DNA of 64,000 bases from Elioraea sp. (lineage in GTDB: Bacteria; Pseudomonadota; Alphaproteobacteria; Acetobacterales; Acetobacteraceae): contig NZ_JALHPR010000008.1 in NCBI RefSeq assembly GCF_022842375.1, positions 1 to 64,000 on the forward strand, written 5' to 3'. The translations under genes were made by a program, and so were the position numbers. The notes under the pieces are model-generated. The model made no database searches. It saw only the letters and a list, made by a program, of their open reading frames with translations, and was not told the DNA's origin. Below, piece after piece: positions 7,340-16,440 of the stretch. Numbering within the stretch: the stretch's first letter is position 1; every line of letters starts with the position of its first letter.

Positions 7340-8611
7340 TCACTGCCGCCAGTTGCTCAGCCCCAGCTCGTTCTTCACCCACACGCCCTCCTTCATGATG
7401 GCGGGGATGTTCTCTCCCTGGCCTGTGAGGACGGAAATGTCATCGAGCGGATTGCCGTTCACCGCGATCATGTCGGCGAACGCACCTGGCGCGATCACGC
7501 CGATCCTGCCTTCCATCCGAATGACCTCGGCGCCACGGATCGTGGCGTGGCGGATCACCTCGAGCGTCGGCAGCACCTGCGCGCGGATCGCGAACTCGTC
7601 CGACTGGTACTCCATCTGCTCGCCCATCAGGTCGGTGCCGTAGGCCATCTTCACGCCGGCCTTCTGCGCGATCTCGAGCGAGCGGTTGCCGGCCTCCAGC
7701 ACCCGCTTGGATTTCTCGATCGAGTAGTCGGGATACCCGAGGTCCTTCCCGTACTTCACCAGGTTCCCGTAGGTCACGAGCGTGGGAACGAGGAAGAAGC
7801 CGCGCGCGGCAATCATGTCCGCCGCTTCCGCATCGATGAGGTTGCCATGCTCGATGGTGCGGATGCCGGCCTCGACGACGCGCTTGATCGCCGCCGCCGT
7901 GTAGGTGTGCGCAGCGACATAGGTGTCGGCGCGCTCGGCCTCGTCGACGAGCGCGCGGAGCTCCTCCATCGAGTATTGCAGGAAGTGGATCGGATCGGAG
8001 ATCGAACCGACGCCGCCGCTGGCCATGACCTTGAGGAAGTCGACGCCGAGCCGGATCTCGTCGCGCGCCGCGCGGCGCACCTCGTCGACGCCATCCGCGA
8101 TCCGTCCACTGCCGCCGCCATAGGTCGTCGTCATGTGATCGAAGCCCATCGGGTCGGCGTAGTCGACGCGTGTCCGCCGATCGCTGTGTCCCCCAGTCTG
8201 GCTGAGCGCGCGGCCGCACACCGACAGCCGCGGCCCGGTGAGCAGGCCGAGCTCGAGCGCTTCGCGATGGCCGCGGTCAGCGCCGCAGAGATCGCGCGCC
8301 GACGTGAACCCGCGCATCAGGATGCGCTTCAGCTTGATCGCGGCATACGCGTTCATCAGTGACGGCTGCATGTGGCGCAGCGTGTCGTTCGCATTCCTCA
8401 GGTGCACCGAGACGATGTGCAGGTGACAGTCGATCAGGCCCGGCATCAGCGTCCGTCCGCCGAGGTCGATCGTCGCTGCGTCCGGTGCCTCGACCGGTCC
8501 TTCCGTGACCGCTTCGATCGTCTTGTCGCGCACGAGCACCTTGTAGCCGGCGCGATAGCTGCCGTCGCGCGGGTCAAGCAGCATGAAGTTTGTGAGCAGT
8601 GTCGAGGTCAC
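7340..8611 (-). CDS. metal-dependent amidohydrolase (imidazolonepropionase/Xaa-Pro dipeptidase-like)
   Basis: A 423-residue amidohydrolase of the group that includes prolidase-type and imidazolonepropionase-like enzymes. Metal-binding elements are PGLIDCHLHIVS (HxH after strand 1), DFLKVMASGG (likely carbamylated Lys), VAAHTYTAAAI and TIEHGNLID (His ligands), and MAYGTDLMGEQ (Asp). The C-terminal MEGRIGVIAPGAFADMIAV segment closes the small beta-sandwich domain typical of the family. A GTG start at 8611 is chosen because GGGAGG lies 9 nt upstream on the coding strand and the longer reading frame adds Cys-rich residues foreign to the family. It is divergent from a carbohydrate-type ABC importer, which may deliver its substrate. 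The bond cleaved is probably a cyclic or peptide amide. Confidence 0.88.
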   Translation of the reverse strand: MTSTLLTNFMLLDPRDGSYRAGYKVLVRDKTIEAVTEGPVEAPDAATIDLGGRTLMPGLIDCHLHIVSVHLRNANDTLRHMQPSLMNAYAAIKLKRILMRGFTSARDLCGADRGHREALELGLLTGPRLSVCGRALSQTGGHSDRRTRVDYADPMGFDHMTTTYGGGSGRIADGVDEVRRAARDEIRLGVDFLKVMASGGVGSISDPIHFLQYSMEELRALVDEAERADTYVAAHTYTAAAIKRVVEAGIRTIEHGNLIDAEAADMIAARGFFLVPTLVTYGNLVKYGKDLGYPDYSIEKSKRVLEAGNRSLEIAQKAGVKMAYGTDLMGEQMEYQSDEFAIRAQVLPTLEVIRHATIRGAEVIRMEGRIGVIAPGAFADMIAVNGNPLDDISVLTGQGENIPAIMKEGVWVKNELGLSNWRQ

Positions 8612-8824
8612 GCGGTGTATCCTCCCGAGGCAACATCTGATGCCGAATTCATCACAGCCGCACAAAAAGAACGCAGGCGCGACAGGGGTGAGCGGCGGAA
8701 CGAAGTATGCTGATCACTCGTTGCGCAGGCTAGACAGATTCGATAGCGTTGTCATCGAACCGGGCCGGGGGAACCCATCACGCAACCGGAAGATGTGTCG
8801 GCAATCCACTCCACTGGAGGTGAT
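8612..8824. promoter_or_regulatory. divergent promoter region, amidohydrolase / ABC importer
   Basis: A 213-nt divergent intergenic region, more A+T-rich than its surroundings. No gene is seen. The rightward SBP gene has a very strong GGAGGTGAT ribosome binding site. TTGCGC with TAGCGT 17 nt later (around 8722-8750) is a weak candidate for the rightward promoter. No clear operator stands out. Confidence 0.4.
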
Positions 8825-10183
8825 ATGAGCGATCGTATGCGGCGTGCGACTGGCGGGAACGAAACGTTGCAGGCGCGTGTCGGCCGGCGCCAGCTGCTGC
8901 TGGGATCGGCGGTCACGGCAGCCGGCCTTGCAGCACCCAGCATCGTGCGCGCGCAAGCCCGTGTGATCCAGTTCTGGGGAACGCAGCGGGCGCCGGAGCA
9001 GCGCGAGGCGTACGAGAAGATCTTCGCGTCCTTCAGCCGCGCCCATCCGGGCTTCACGGTCAACTACGATCTGGTGACCGAGGAAACGATCCTGCCGCGC
9101 CTGTCGGCTGCCCTCGCCGCGCGTACGCCCCCCGACCTGATCTCCCACATCCCCGCGCCGTTCGCGATCCAGCTGAACGACGAGAACCTCGTCGAGCCGA
9201 TGGATGATGTCGTGCGGGCTGTCGGGGCGGATGACTTCAATCCGAATTCGATGGATTTGTTCCGCGATCCCCGGCGTGGCCATGTCCTCGCGGTCTGTAT
9301 CGTCAACGGAACGACGCCCGGCAACATGTGGGTGCGCAAGGATCTGTTGGCGGAAGCGAACCTCCAGATGCCGCGGACATGGGACGAGATGCTGAACGTC
9401 TCGCGCCGCCTGACCCGCCGCGGCGCGTTCGGGACGATCTTCGCCACCGGCAAGAACAGCATGGGCGATACCCAGTTCCTCCAGACGGTCTGGCAGGCCG
9501 GTGGCAACATCGTCAATCCCGACATGTCGGTGGCCTTCAACTCGCCGCAGGTCATCGCCGCGCTCGAATACGCCAAGGAGATGGCCTCGTTCTCGCCACC
9601 CGAGGCAACCAACTACAACTTCCTCGACGTGCTGAACGGCTTCGTGCTCGGCCGCGCGGCAACCGCGCCATACACCGGGCGGGTGCTGATCAACATCACG
9701 CGCGAGAACCCCGCACTCGCCGACAAGGTCACCTGCATCGCGTCGCCGCACCGGCGCGAGGGGCGGCCTGCCTTCAACAGCGACTTCACCGCGCTGGTGA
9801 TTCCAAAAGGCAGCGGCCAGCCGGAGGGGGCCAAGCTTTTCGCGCAGCACCTGCTCAGCAAGGACGCACAGATCACCTTCCTGCACGCGACACCTGGCCA
9901 CAATCTCCCTGACCTGAAGTCGGTCGGGCAGTCGGAGGAGTTCGCGAACGACCCGATGCTGAAGCGCTTCCGCGCCGAGCTGCAGGTGATGCTCGCGAAC
10001 ACCGCGCAGGCCCGCAACCTGCTCAAGGAAAGTGCCCAGCATCCGATCAACCGGCGTGCCGGCGCCATCTTCGGCGCCCGCATCCTGTCCGAATCGGCAC
10101 AGGACGTGATCATCGGCGGCGTGAGCCCACGCCAGGCCGCTGCCCGTGGCGCTGACAAGATCGCCGCGATCATGCGCGGCTGA
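8825..10183 (+). CDS. ABC importer substrate-binding protein, family 1 (carbohydrate type)
   Basis: A 452-residue periplasmic binding protein that delivers solute to the two permeases encoded next. The N-terminus has a twin-arginine-like export signal (VGRRQLLLGSAVTAAG ... APSIVRAQ) followed by the mature start VIQFWGTQRAPEQ, which is typical of UgpB/MalE-like proteins. Internal stretches PDLISHIPAPFAIQL and WDEMLNVSRRLTRRG fit the same fold. The ATG at 8825 is placed directly after GGAGGTGAT. It begins a four-gene operon (SBP, two permeases, ATPase) ending at 13050. Sugar, glycerol phosphate or another polar solute is possible; the divergent amidohydrolase hints at an amide-containing compound. 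Confidence 0.9.
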   Translation: MSDRMRRATGGNETLQARVGRRQLLLGSAVTAAGLAAPSIVRAQARVIQFWGTQRAPEQREAYEKIFASFSRAHPGFTVNYDLVTEETILPRLSAALAARTPPDLISHIPAPFAIQLNDENLVEPMDDVVRAVGADDFNPNSMDLFRDPRRGHVLAVCIVNGTTPGNMWVRKDLLAEANLQMPRTWDEMLNVSRRLTRRGAFGTIFATGKNSMGDTQFLQTVWQAGGNIVNPDMSVAFNSPQVIAALEYAKEMASFSPPEATNYNFLDVLNGFVLGRAATAPYTGRVLINITRENPALADKVTCIASPHRREGRPAFNSDFTALVIPKGSGQPEGAKLFAQHLLSKDAQITFLHATPGHNLPDLKSVGQSEEFANDPMLKRFRAELQVMLANTAQARNLLKESAQHPINRRAGAIFGARILSESAQDVIIGGVSPRQAAARGADKIAAIMRG

Positions 10184-10189
10184 CGGTCT

Positions 10190-11110
10190 GTGCCGAATGC
10201 CGTCGAGGCTGGTGGACGCCTGACGCGCGCGGGCCGCGATGCGTTGACCGGCGCGATGCTGATCGCGCCGACCATGGCGTTCTTCCTGCTTCTCGTTGCG
10301 TACCCGTTGTTCCAGGCGTTCTGGATCAGCCTGCACGAGATGAGCACGCTGACATTGACTGGCCCGTTCGTCGGCCTGGCGAACTACAGCCGGCTGCTCG
10401 CCTCGGAGCAATTCTGGGGAGCGCTCTACACCTCGGCAGTCTGGACCGTCTCGTCGGTTCTCCTGCAGACGGCGCTCGGCATCGCGATTGCGCTCGCGTT
10501 GCACGGCCCTCTGTTCGGCCGCACCTTCGCGCGCGGGCTCGTTCTGTTTCCGTATCTTCTGACGACGGCGGTCGCCGTGCTGATCTGGCGCTGGCTGCTG
10601 AATGACCTCTACGGGATCATCAACTACGTGATCCTGGAGTACGAGATCGTCGATCGGCCGATCGCGTGGCTAGGGCGCATGCCGAATGCGATGATCACGG
10701 TCGTGCTGATCGGCACGTGGAAGCTGTTCCCGTTCGTCGTCATCGCGGTCCTGGCGCGGCTGCAGACGATCCCGCTGCACCTGTACGAGGCGGCGCGCAT
10801 CGACGGCGCGAACGCACTCGAGCGGTTCTGGGACATCACGTTGCCGCAGTTGCGCGGCGTGCTGGCGCTTGTTCTCGTCCTGCGCACGATCTGGGACTTC
10901 AAGGAGTTCGACCTCATCTACCTGATGACCGGCGGCGGTCCGCGCCGCGGCACGGAGACGCTGCCGCTGCTTGTCTACCAGCAATCGTTCCCCGAGCTGC
11001 AGGCAGGCCGGGGCGCTGCGGTCGCCGTGCTGATGCTCCTGATCATGCTGGTGTTCTTCGCGGTGTATTTCCGCATGCAGGCGGCTGACGAGGAGCGCGA
11101 CCGCCGATGA
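10190..11110 (+). CDS. ABC importer permease (MalF/UgpA type)
   Basis: An inner-membrane permease of 306 residues with about six transmembrane helices. The first is AMLIAPTMAFFLLLVAYPLF and the last lies in VAVLMLLIMLVFFAVYF. The EAA loop that contacts the ATPase is clear: EAARIDGANALERFWDITLP. It starts at a GTG 6 nt after the SBP stop, with no strong Shine-Dalgarno sequence, so it probably relies on translational coupling. Its stop overlaps the start of the partner permease (ATGA at 11107). Confidence 0.9.
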   Translation: MPNAVEAGGRLTRAGRDALTGAMLIAPTMAFFLLLVAYPLFQAFWISLHEMSTLTLTGPFVGLANYSRLLASEQFWGALYTSAVWTVSSVLLQTALGIAIALALHGPLFGRTFARGLVLFPYLLTTAVAVLIWRWLLNDLYGIINYVILEYEIVDRPIAWLGRMPNAMITVVLIGTWKLFPFVVIAVLARLQTIPLHLYEAARIDGANALERFWDITLPQLRGVLALVLVLRTIWDFKEFDLIYLMTGGGPRRGTETLPLLVYQQSFPELQAGRGAAVAVLMLLIMLVFFAVYFRMQAADEERDRR

Positions 11111-11958
11111 GCAGACCCCTCCGCAGGGCAGGGCGCGCGGCCGGCCTCATCGCCTACAACCTCGGCATCTGGGCCGTCATCCTGGTGCTGAGCTTTCCCC
11201 TGATCTGGATGGTGCTGACGGCGTTCAAGCCCAGGTCGGAAACACTGAGCTTCCCGCCGAGCTTCCTGCCGCGACGCTGGACGCTGGAGCATTTCGAGCG
11301 CGTGCTGAACAGCACGCCGTTCCTCTCCTTCTTTGCCAACAGCCTCATCGTCGCGGTGGCGACGACATGCCTCGTGATGATCGTCGCGCTCTTCGGCGCC
11401 TACAGCCTTGCACGGTTCACCTATCCCGGCCGTCGGCTGGTGGGCAGGCTGATCCTGTTCACATACCTCCTGCCGTCGACCGTGGTGCTCGTGCCGCTCT
11501 ACCTGATCGTGGTCGCACTTGGCCTCGCCAACACGCTGGCCGGGCTCGTGCTTGTCTACACGACCTTCGCGCTTCCCTTCGCGCTGTGGCTCCTGCACGC
11601 CTTCGTCGCAAGCATGCCGCTCGACACCGAGGAGGCGGCGCGCGTGGACGGTGCCTCGCGCATGGGCGCCTTCTTCGACGTTGTCGTTCCGCAAGCGCTG
11701 CCTGGCCTGATCTCCACGGCGCTCTTCACGTTCATCCTTTCCTGGAACGAGTACCTCTTCTCCCTGGTCTTCATCACCGACACGCGCACGAAGACGCTGC
11801 CCTCCGGGGTGACGTCGCTCCTTCTCGACTCGATGAACGTGGAATGGAACATGCTGATGGCGGCTTCGGTGCTGATCACCCTTCCGGTGCTCATCTTCTT
11901 CGCGTTCCTGCAGAAACACCTGACCAAGGGTTTCGGCGCCGGCAGCGTCAAGGGTTGA
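11107..11958 (+). CDS. ABC importer permease (MalG/UgpE type)
   Basis: The second half of the channel, 283 residues, about six transmembrane helices. The N-terminus shows NLGIWAVILVLSFPLIWMVL and FKPRSE, usual for MalG-type permeases. The EAA motif is EEAARVDGASRMGAFFDVVV, and FTFILSWNEYLFSLVF follows, also characteristic. The ATG overlaps the preceding stop. The ATPase starts 6 nt after its end, which makes this a compact importer operon. Confidence 0.92.
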   Translation: MSRPLRRAGRAAGLIAYNLGIWAVILVLSFPLIWMVLTAFKPRSETLSFPPSFLPRRWTLEHFERVLNSTPFLSFFANSLIVAVATTCLVMIVALFGAYSLARFTYPGRRLVGRLILFTYLLPSTVVLVPLYLIVVALGLANTLAGLVLVYTTFALPFALWLLHAFVASMPLDTEEAARVDGASRMGAFFDVVVPQALPGLISTALFTFILSWNEYLFSLVFITDTRTKTLPSGVTSLLLDSMNVEWNMLMAASVLITLPVLIFFAFLQKHLTKGFGAGSVKG

Positions 11959-11964
11959 GCGCCG

Positions 11965-13050
11965 ATGGCAAACGTCGTTCTTTCGAATGTCCAAAAGCGT
12001 TTCGCCGATGGGACGATCGCCGTTCACGACTTCTCGCTCGAGGTCGAAGACGGCGAATTCCTGACCTTTCTCGGTCCGTCGGGCTGCGGCAAGACGACCA
12101 CGCTGCGGATGGTTGCAGGCCTCGAGACGCCCAGTGCCGGCACCATCCATTTCGGCAACCGACGGATCGACGACCTGGAGCCGGGCGAGCGGAATGTCGC
12201 CATGGTGTTCCAGAGCTATGCGCTCTATCCGCACATGACGGTTGGCGAGAATCTCGCATACCCGTTGAGGAAGCGTGGCGTGCCGAAGCCCGAGCGCGAC
12301 ACGCGAGTCGCTGCGACAGCAAAGCTGCTGCAGATCGAGCCGCTGCTCGCGCGCCGGCCCAAGCAGCTGTCAGGCGGCCAGCAGCAGCGCGTGGCCCTCG
12401 GGCGGGCGATCATCCGCGATCCGGATGTGTTCCTGCTCGATGAGCCGCTGTCGAACCTCGATGCGACGCTCAGGGCCTACATGCGGGCGGAACTGGTCCA
12501 GCTGCATCGGCGCATCGGCAAGACGATGATCTACGTCACGCATGATCAGGTCGAGGCAATGACCATGTCGACCCGGATCGCCGTCATGCATCAGGGGCGG
12601 CTTCAGCAGGTCGGTCCTCCCAGCGAGGTCTATGAAAGACCGCTCAATCGGTTCGTCGCATCCTTCGTCGGTACCCCGGCCATCAACTTCATCGATGGCA
12701 GGATCAGTGCAACAGGCGACGGCCTCGCTTTTGTCGGCGACGGGCTGGTGTTTCCGATCGCCGACCAGGTGGGTGGAGCCGAATCCGGTGGGGGCAGACC
12801 GGTGGTCGCCGGTATCCGGCCGGAAGATGTCACGATCGGCGGCGGGCAACCAGGGCAGGGCGACGCCGAGGTCCTGGTGGTCGAGCCTCTCGGGCACGAG
12901 ACACTTGTCGTCCTTCGTGTCGGTACGAGCCAGGTCGTTGCGCGCGCGCCCGCGCGATCGGACGTGACGCCGGGCCAGCGCCTTCCATTCTCGATCAATC
13001 GCCAGCGCGTGCACCTGTTCGATGCTGCGACGGGCGATCGCCTGGGCTGA
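11965..13050 (+). CDS. ABC importer ATPase (MalK/UgpC type)
   Basis: A 361-residue ATPase that energises the importer. Walker A is LGPSGCGKTTTLRM, the Q loop VFQSYALYPHMTV, the signature LSGGQQQRVALGRAI, Walker B DVFLLDEPLSNLDA, and the H loop IYVTHDQVEAM. The last about 120 residues form the OB-fold regulatory domain found in MalK-type proteins (GTPAINFIDGRI ... AGIRPEDVTIG). It is the final gene of the operon. The 88-nt gap to the convergent permease gene at 13139 has no convincing terminator. No other importer ATPase lies near the ATPase-less Dpp-type permeases downstream, although MalK-type ATPases do not normally serve them. Confidence 0.94.
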   Translation: MANVVLSNVQKRFADGTIAVHDFSLEVEDGEFLTFLGPSGCGKTTTLRMVAGLETPSAGTIHFGNRRIDDLEPGERNVAMVFQSYALYPHMTVGENLAYPLRKRGVPKPERDTRVAATAKLLQIEPLLARRPKQLSGGQQQRVALGRAIIRDPDVFLLDEPLSNLDATLRAYMRAELVQLHRRIGKTMIYVTHDQVEAMTMSTRIAVMHQGRLQQVGPPSEVYERPLNRFVASFVGTPAINFIDGRISATGDGLAFVGDGLVFPIADQVGGAESGGGRPVVAGIRPEDVTIGGGQPGQGDAEVLVVEPLGHETLVVLRVGTSQVVARAPARSDVTPGQRLPFSINRQRVHLFDAATGDRLG

Positions 13051-13138
13051 TTGCCGGTCGTTCGCTGAGCGTCGACGGCTTCCGGAACAGCGTCACGCAG
13101 CGTGTGCGTCGTGCCGATCGTCCATCGCTCCTCGTCCC

Positions 13139-14008
13139 TCACCGGTCGGTGTGGCGTGGGTCCAGGAGGTCGCGAAGCCCGTCACCGAGAAGGTTGATTG
13201 CGAGGACGGTGATGGCGAGGAAAAGCCCTGGGAAGAAGATGATCCAGGTCGCGATCTGGAAGTAGGTGCGGCCCTCGGCGACGATGTTGCCCCAGGTGGG
13301 GATCGCTGCTGGCGTGCCGGTGCCGAGGAAGCTCAGAAGACTCTCGATCAGGATCGCCGCCGCCGCGACATAGGTCGCCTGGACGATCAGCGGTGCCGCG
13401 GTGTTCGGCAGGACGTGGCGGAGAAGGATCCGCGGCACCCGCGTGCCCGAGGCGAAGGCGGCCTCGATGTAGGGTTGCTCACGGATGGTCAGGACGACGC
13501 TTCGGACAAGGCGCGCCACGCGCGGCGTTTCGACCACCGTGACAGCGAAGACCACGTTGGCGACGGATGGCCGCGTGACGGCCACCATCGCGATCGCAAG
13601 CAGGATGGCCGGGATCGCCATGACGCCGTCCATGATGCGCATCAGGGGGCCATCAGCCGAGCGGACGAAGCCGGCGACGAGGCCGATCACCGTGCCGAAC
13701 GTGCTGGCGAGCACTGCCACCGACAGGCCGACGAGGAGTGAGACGCGGCCGCCATGGAGGGTGCGTGTGAAGATGTCGCGCCCGAGATGATCGGTGCCGA
13801 ACCAGGCCTCCTCGCCTGGCGGCATGAGCCGCGCGATCGGGTTCAGTTCCTGCGGATCGCCGACGACGAACGGGGCGATGAGCGCGCCGATCACCATCGC
13901 CAGCAACAGCAGCCCGCCGACCACGATGCCGCGATGGCGCAGGATGCGGCGCACCGCGACGCGCCGTTCATGTGATGCCTCTGCCGATGCGCTGCCTGCT
14001 GCCGGCAT
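13139..14008 (-). CDS. peptide-type ABC importer permease (DppC/OppC type)
   Basis: A 289-residue permease of the dipeptide/oligopeptide/nickel class. The N-terminal region has one hydrophobic helix (IVVGGLLLLAMVIGALIAPF) and then the class hallmark WFGTDHLGRDIFTRTLHGGR. The EAA-like loop is EAAFASGTRVPRILLRHVLP, followed by PNTAAPLIVQATY, and the C-terminus INLLGDGLRDLLDPR is diagnostic of DppC. It starts 2 nt after the stop of the DppB-type gene. The expected DppD and DppF ATPases are absent on both sides. Confidence 0.92.
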   Translation of the reverse strand: MPAAGSASAEASHERRVAVRRILRHRGIVVGGLLLLAMVIGALIAPFVVGDPQELNPIARLMPPGEEAWFGTDHLGRDIFTRTLHGGRVSLLVGLSVAVLASTFGTVIGLVAGFVRSADGPLMRIMDGVMAIPAILLAIAMVAVTRPSVANVVFAVTVVETPRVARLVRSVVLTIREQPYIEAAFASGTRVPRILLRHVLPNTAAPLIVQATYVAAAAILIESLLSFLGTGTPAAIPTWGNIVAEGRTYFQIATWIIFFPGLFLAITVLAINLLGDGLRDLLDPRHTDR

Positions 14009-14010
14009 CG

Positions 14011-14952
14011 TCAGTACCTGATCCGGGGATCGAACACGACGTAGAGCAGGTCAACCGTGAGGTTCACCAGCACCTTCACGGCCGCAAAGATAAGCAGCAC
14101 GGCCTGGATCACCGGGTAGTCGCGGCGGAGAATCGCATCGACCGTAAGCCGGCCGACGCCGGGGATGGCGAACACGCTCTCCGTCACCACGACGCCGCCG
14201 ATCAGCAGCGCGACGCCGGTGCCGATGACGGTGACGATCGGCACGGATGCGTTCTTCAGTGCATGCCGGGCAAGGATCGTTCCCTGCGCAAGCCCCTTTG
14301 CACGGGCTGTCCGGATGTAGTCCTGCGCCAGCACCTCGAGCATCGTCGCGCGCGTGATGCGGGCGATCAGGGCGGTGTAGGTGAAGCCGAGGGTGATGGC
14401 GGGCAACGCAAGGCTCCGCAGGAACGGTCCCACCCCGTCGGAGATTGGGCGATACCCCTGCACGGGCAGCCACTGCAGCTCGATCGCGAAGAGCCAGATG
14501 AGGCCGTAGCCGAGCACGAACACGGGCGCCGAGAAGCCGAGGACAGCGAACGCCATGACGAACTGATCGATCCAGCGCCCCGATCGTGCGGCCGCCAGCA
14601 CGCCGAGCGGGACGGCGATCGCGATCGCCACCACCATCGTCAGCACCGCGAGCGCGATCGTCGGCTCGAGCCGCTGCTTGATCAGGAGCGAGACCGGCAG
14701 GTTGGAAAAGATCGACACGCCGAGGTCCCCGCCGGCGACCTGCCTGACCCAGGCGAGGAGCCTGACCCAGAACGGGTCATCAAGCTGGAGCTTCGTGCGG
14801 ATCGCCGCGACCTCCGCGGCCGAGGCCATGTCACCGGCGATGACCGCTGCGGGGTCACCGGGTGCGAGGTAGAGCAGCGAGAACACGATCAGCGCGACGA
14901 CCACCATGACGGGCAGCGTGGCGGCCAGGCGCTTCAGGATGTAGGAGACCAT
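14011..14952 (-). CDS. peptide-type ABC importer permease (DppB/OppB type)
   Basis: A 313-residue permease starting MVSYILKRLAATLPVMVVVA, the classic DppB N-terminus, with APGDPAAVIAGD shortly after. Later blocks are LPAITLGFTYTALIARITRA, MLEVLAQDYIRTARAKGL (the EAA loop) and VVVTESVFAIPGVGRL, all characteristic. It pairs with the DppC-type protein. Upstream in the same leftward run come an amidohydrolase and a family-5 binding protein, so transport and hydrolysis appear coupled in one unit. Confidence 0.93.
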   Translation of the reverse strand: MVSYILKRLAATLPVMVVVALIVFSLLYLAPGDPAAVIAGDMASAAEVAAIRTKLQLDDPFWVRLLAWVRQVAGGDLGVSIFSNLPVSLLIKQRLEPTIALAVLTMVVAIAIAVPLGVLAAARSGRWIDQFVMAFAVLGFSAPVFVLGYGLIWLFAIELQWLPVQGYRPISDGVGPFLRSLALPAITLGFTYTALIARITRATMLEVLAQDYIRTARAKGLAQGTILARHALKNASVPIVTVIGTGVALLIGGVVVTESVFAIPGVGRLTVDAILRRDYPVIQAVLLIFAAVKVLVNLTVDLLYVVFDPRIRY

Positions 14953-14967
14953 CGCCCGCGCGGCTGC

Positions 14968-16413
14968 TCAGCCCAGCATCGGCAGGCTGAGCGGGATGAT
15001 GCTGTCGATCGACCGGCCAAGCGGATCGCGCGAGGGAACATCGCCGAGCATCCGCTTCTGGGCCGCATCGAGCCCGGCGGCTGCCGCCTCCACATCGATC
15101 GTCAGGCACGTTCCATCAGCGACCACCTGGACGCCATCGACGAACACATGGCGCACCGGGCGATCGAGGCCGGTGAACACGAGGCTCCGCAGCGGGTCGC
15201 GCAGCGGCTTCATCGTCCAGTGCCCGGTATCGACGAGCACGATGTCGGCGCGGCAGCCTGTCGCGAGGCGCCCCAGGTCGGCTCGGTTAAGCGCCCGCGC
15301 CCCGCCAATTGTCGCTGCCTCGAAGGTGGCGTCGACGAAAAGCGCGTGGGTGTCGCCATCGGCGACCTTTGCCATGACGGTGGCGCAGCGGAGTTCGTCG
15401 AGCATGTTGTGCGGATGGATGTCGGTGCCGATCGCCATGTTCACGCCGGCACGGCGATAGCGCGCGAAGCTCTGCAGCGTCTTGCCGCGCCGTGTCTGCG
15501 TTGTTGGGCAATGCGCCACCGTGGCACCGGTGCGTGCAAGCGTCGGCAGATCGTCGCGCGCGTGCAGGTGCATCCACGGATGCTGGTCGGTGAACACGAC
15601 GTGACCTAGCGTGGTGCGTGGCCCCAGGAAGCCGATGCGGTCGAGCCACACGACCGAGGTGCAGCCGTGCCGCTGCATCATCTCGCGCACTTCCCACTCG
15701 GTCTGCGCTGCGTGGGTCTGCATCAGCCAGCCACGCTCATCGGCCGCGGCGACGGTGTCGCGGAAAAGCGCCTCTGAGCAGCTGTCGGCCTGTGCCGGAA
15801 CGAGCATCGGCGAAAGGCGGCCGGAGGCGTGTCCGGCTGCGCGTTCCGCGACCGCGATCGCGGCCTTGAGCCTTGCCCCGTCGCCCGCCGTATCCCAGTC
15901 ATAGCCGAGCGTATGGCCGTTCGGGCTGACGTAGCGGGCGGAGGCGTACTGCACCGCCGCCCATGCCCTGATGCCGCTGGCCCCGAGCGTGTCCAGCCAC
16001 CCATCCCACGCGAAGGCGAGGTCACAGATCGATGTGCAGCCCGACAGGAGCAACTCGGCGAGCGCATAGTTCAGTGCGTGCGGTTTCTCATGCTCCTGCA
16101 GCGTCATCAGCGACGAGAATACGTGCAGCACGCCGGCGACCGGGTCGGGCGCATCGGGGACTGCCGATTCCTCATAGAGCCCCTTTGTCACCGCGATGTA
16201 CGAGGCGTGCGAGTGGACGTTGACGAGGCCCGGCATCGCCATCAGCCCGCGCCCGTCGATCTCGCGCGCGGCGGTGCCGGCAAAGCCGGGCCCGAGATGA
16301 CTGATTGCCCCGCCGGTGACGGCGAGATCCCAGCCGCGCGCATAGGCGTGGCGTGCGTTCGCCTCGTCCCACACGATCAGCCAATCGAGGTTCCTGACGA
16401 GCAGGTCAGCCAC
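14968..16413 (-). CDS. TRZ/ATZ-type amidohydrolase (cytosine deaminase/chlorohydrolase-like)
   Basis: A 481-residue cytosine deaminase/TRZ/ATZ-like amidohydrolase, a group that deaminates or dechlorinates N-heterocycles and related amidines. Metal-binding elements are MPGLVNVHSHASY (HxH), LMQTHAAQTEWE (His), ATVAHCPTT (His) and AIGTDIHPHNML (Asp). The start is GTG at 16413 with GGGAGAGGGG just upstream. It is clearly paralogous to the protein at 18046-19488: both share ASARY or ASARW segments, GTDxHPHxx and ALxRxDxGxLAxG blocks. It sits between a binding protein and the Dpp-type permeases, so its substrate is probably what that importer brings in. Confidence 0.88.
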   Translation of the reverse strand: MADLLVRNLDWLIVWDEANARHAYARGWDLAVTGGAISHLGPGFAGTAAREIDGRGLMAMPGLVNVHSHASYIAVTKGLYEESAVPDAPDPVAGVLHVFSSLMTLQEHEKPHALNYALAELLLSGCTSICDLAFAWDGWLDTLGASGIRAWAAVQYASARYVSPNGHTLGYDWDTAGDGARLKAAIAVAERAAGHASGRLSPMLVPAQADSCSEALFRDTVAAADERGWLMQTHAAQTEWEVREMMQRHGCTSVVWLDRIGFLGPRTTLGHVVFTDQHPWMHLHARDDLPTLARTGATVAHCPTTQTRRGKTLQSFARYRRAGVNMAIGTDIHPHNMLDELRCATVMAKVADGDTHALFVDATFEAATIGGARALNRADLGRLATGCRADIVLVDTGHWTMKPLRDPLRSLVFTGLDRPVRHVFVDGVQVVADGTCLTIDVEAAAAGLDAAQKRMLGDVPSRDPLGRSIDSIIPLSLPMLG

Positions 16414-16440
16414 GGCCCCTCTCCCCCGGCGCCCCCCGGC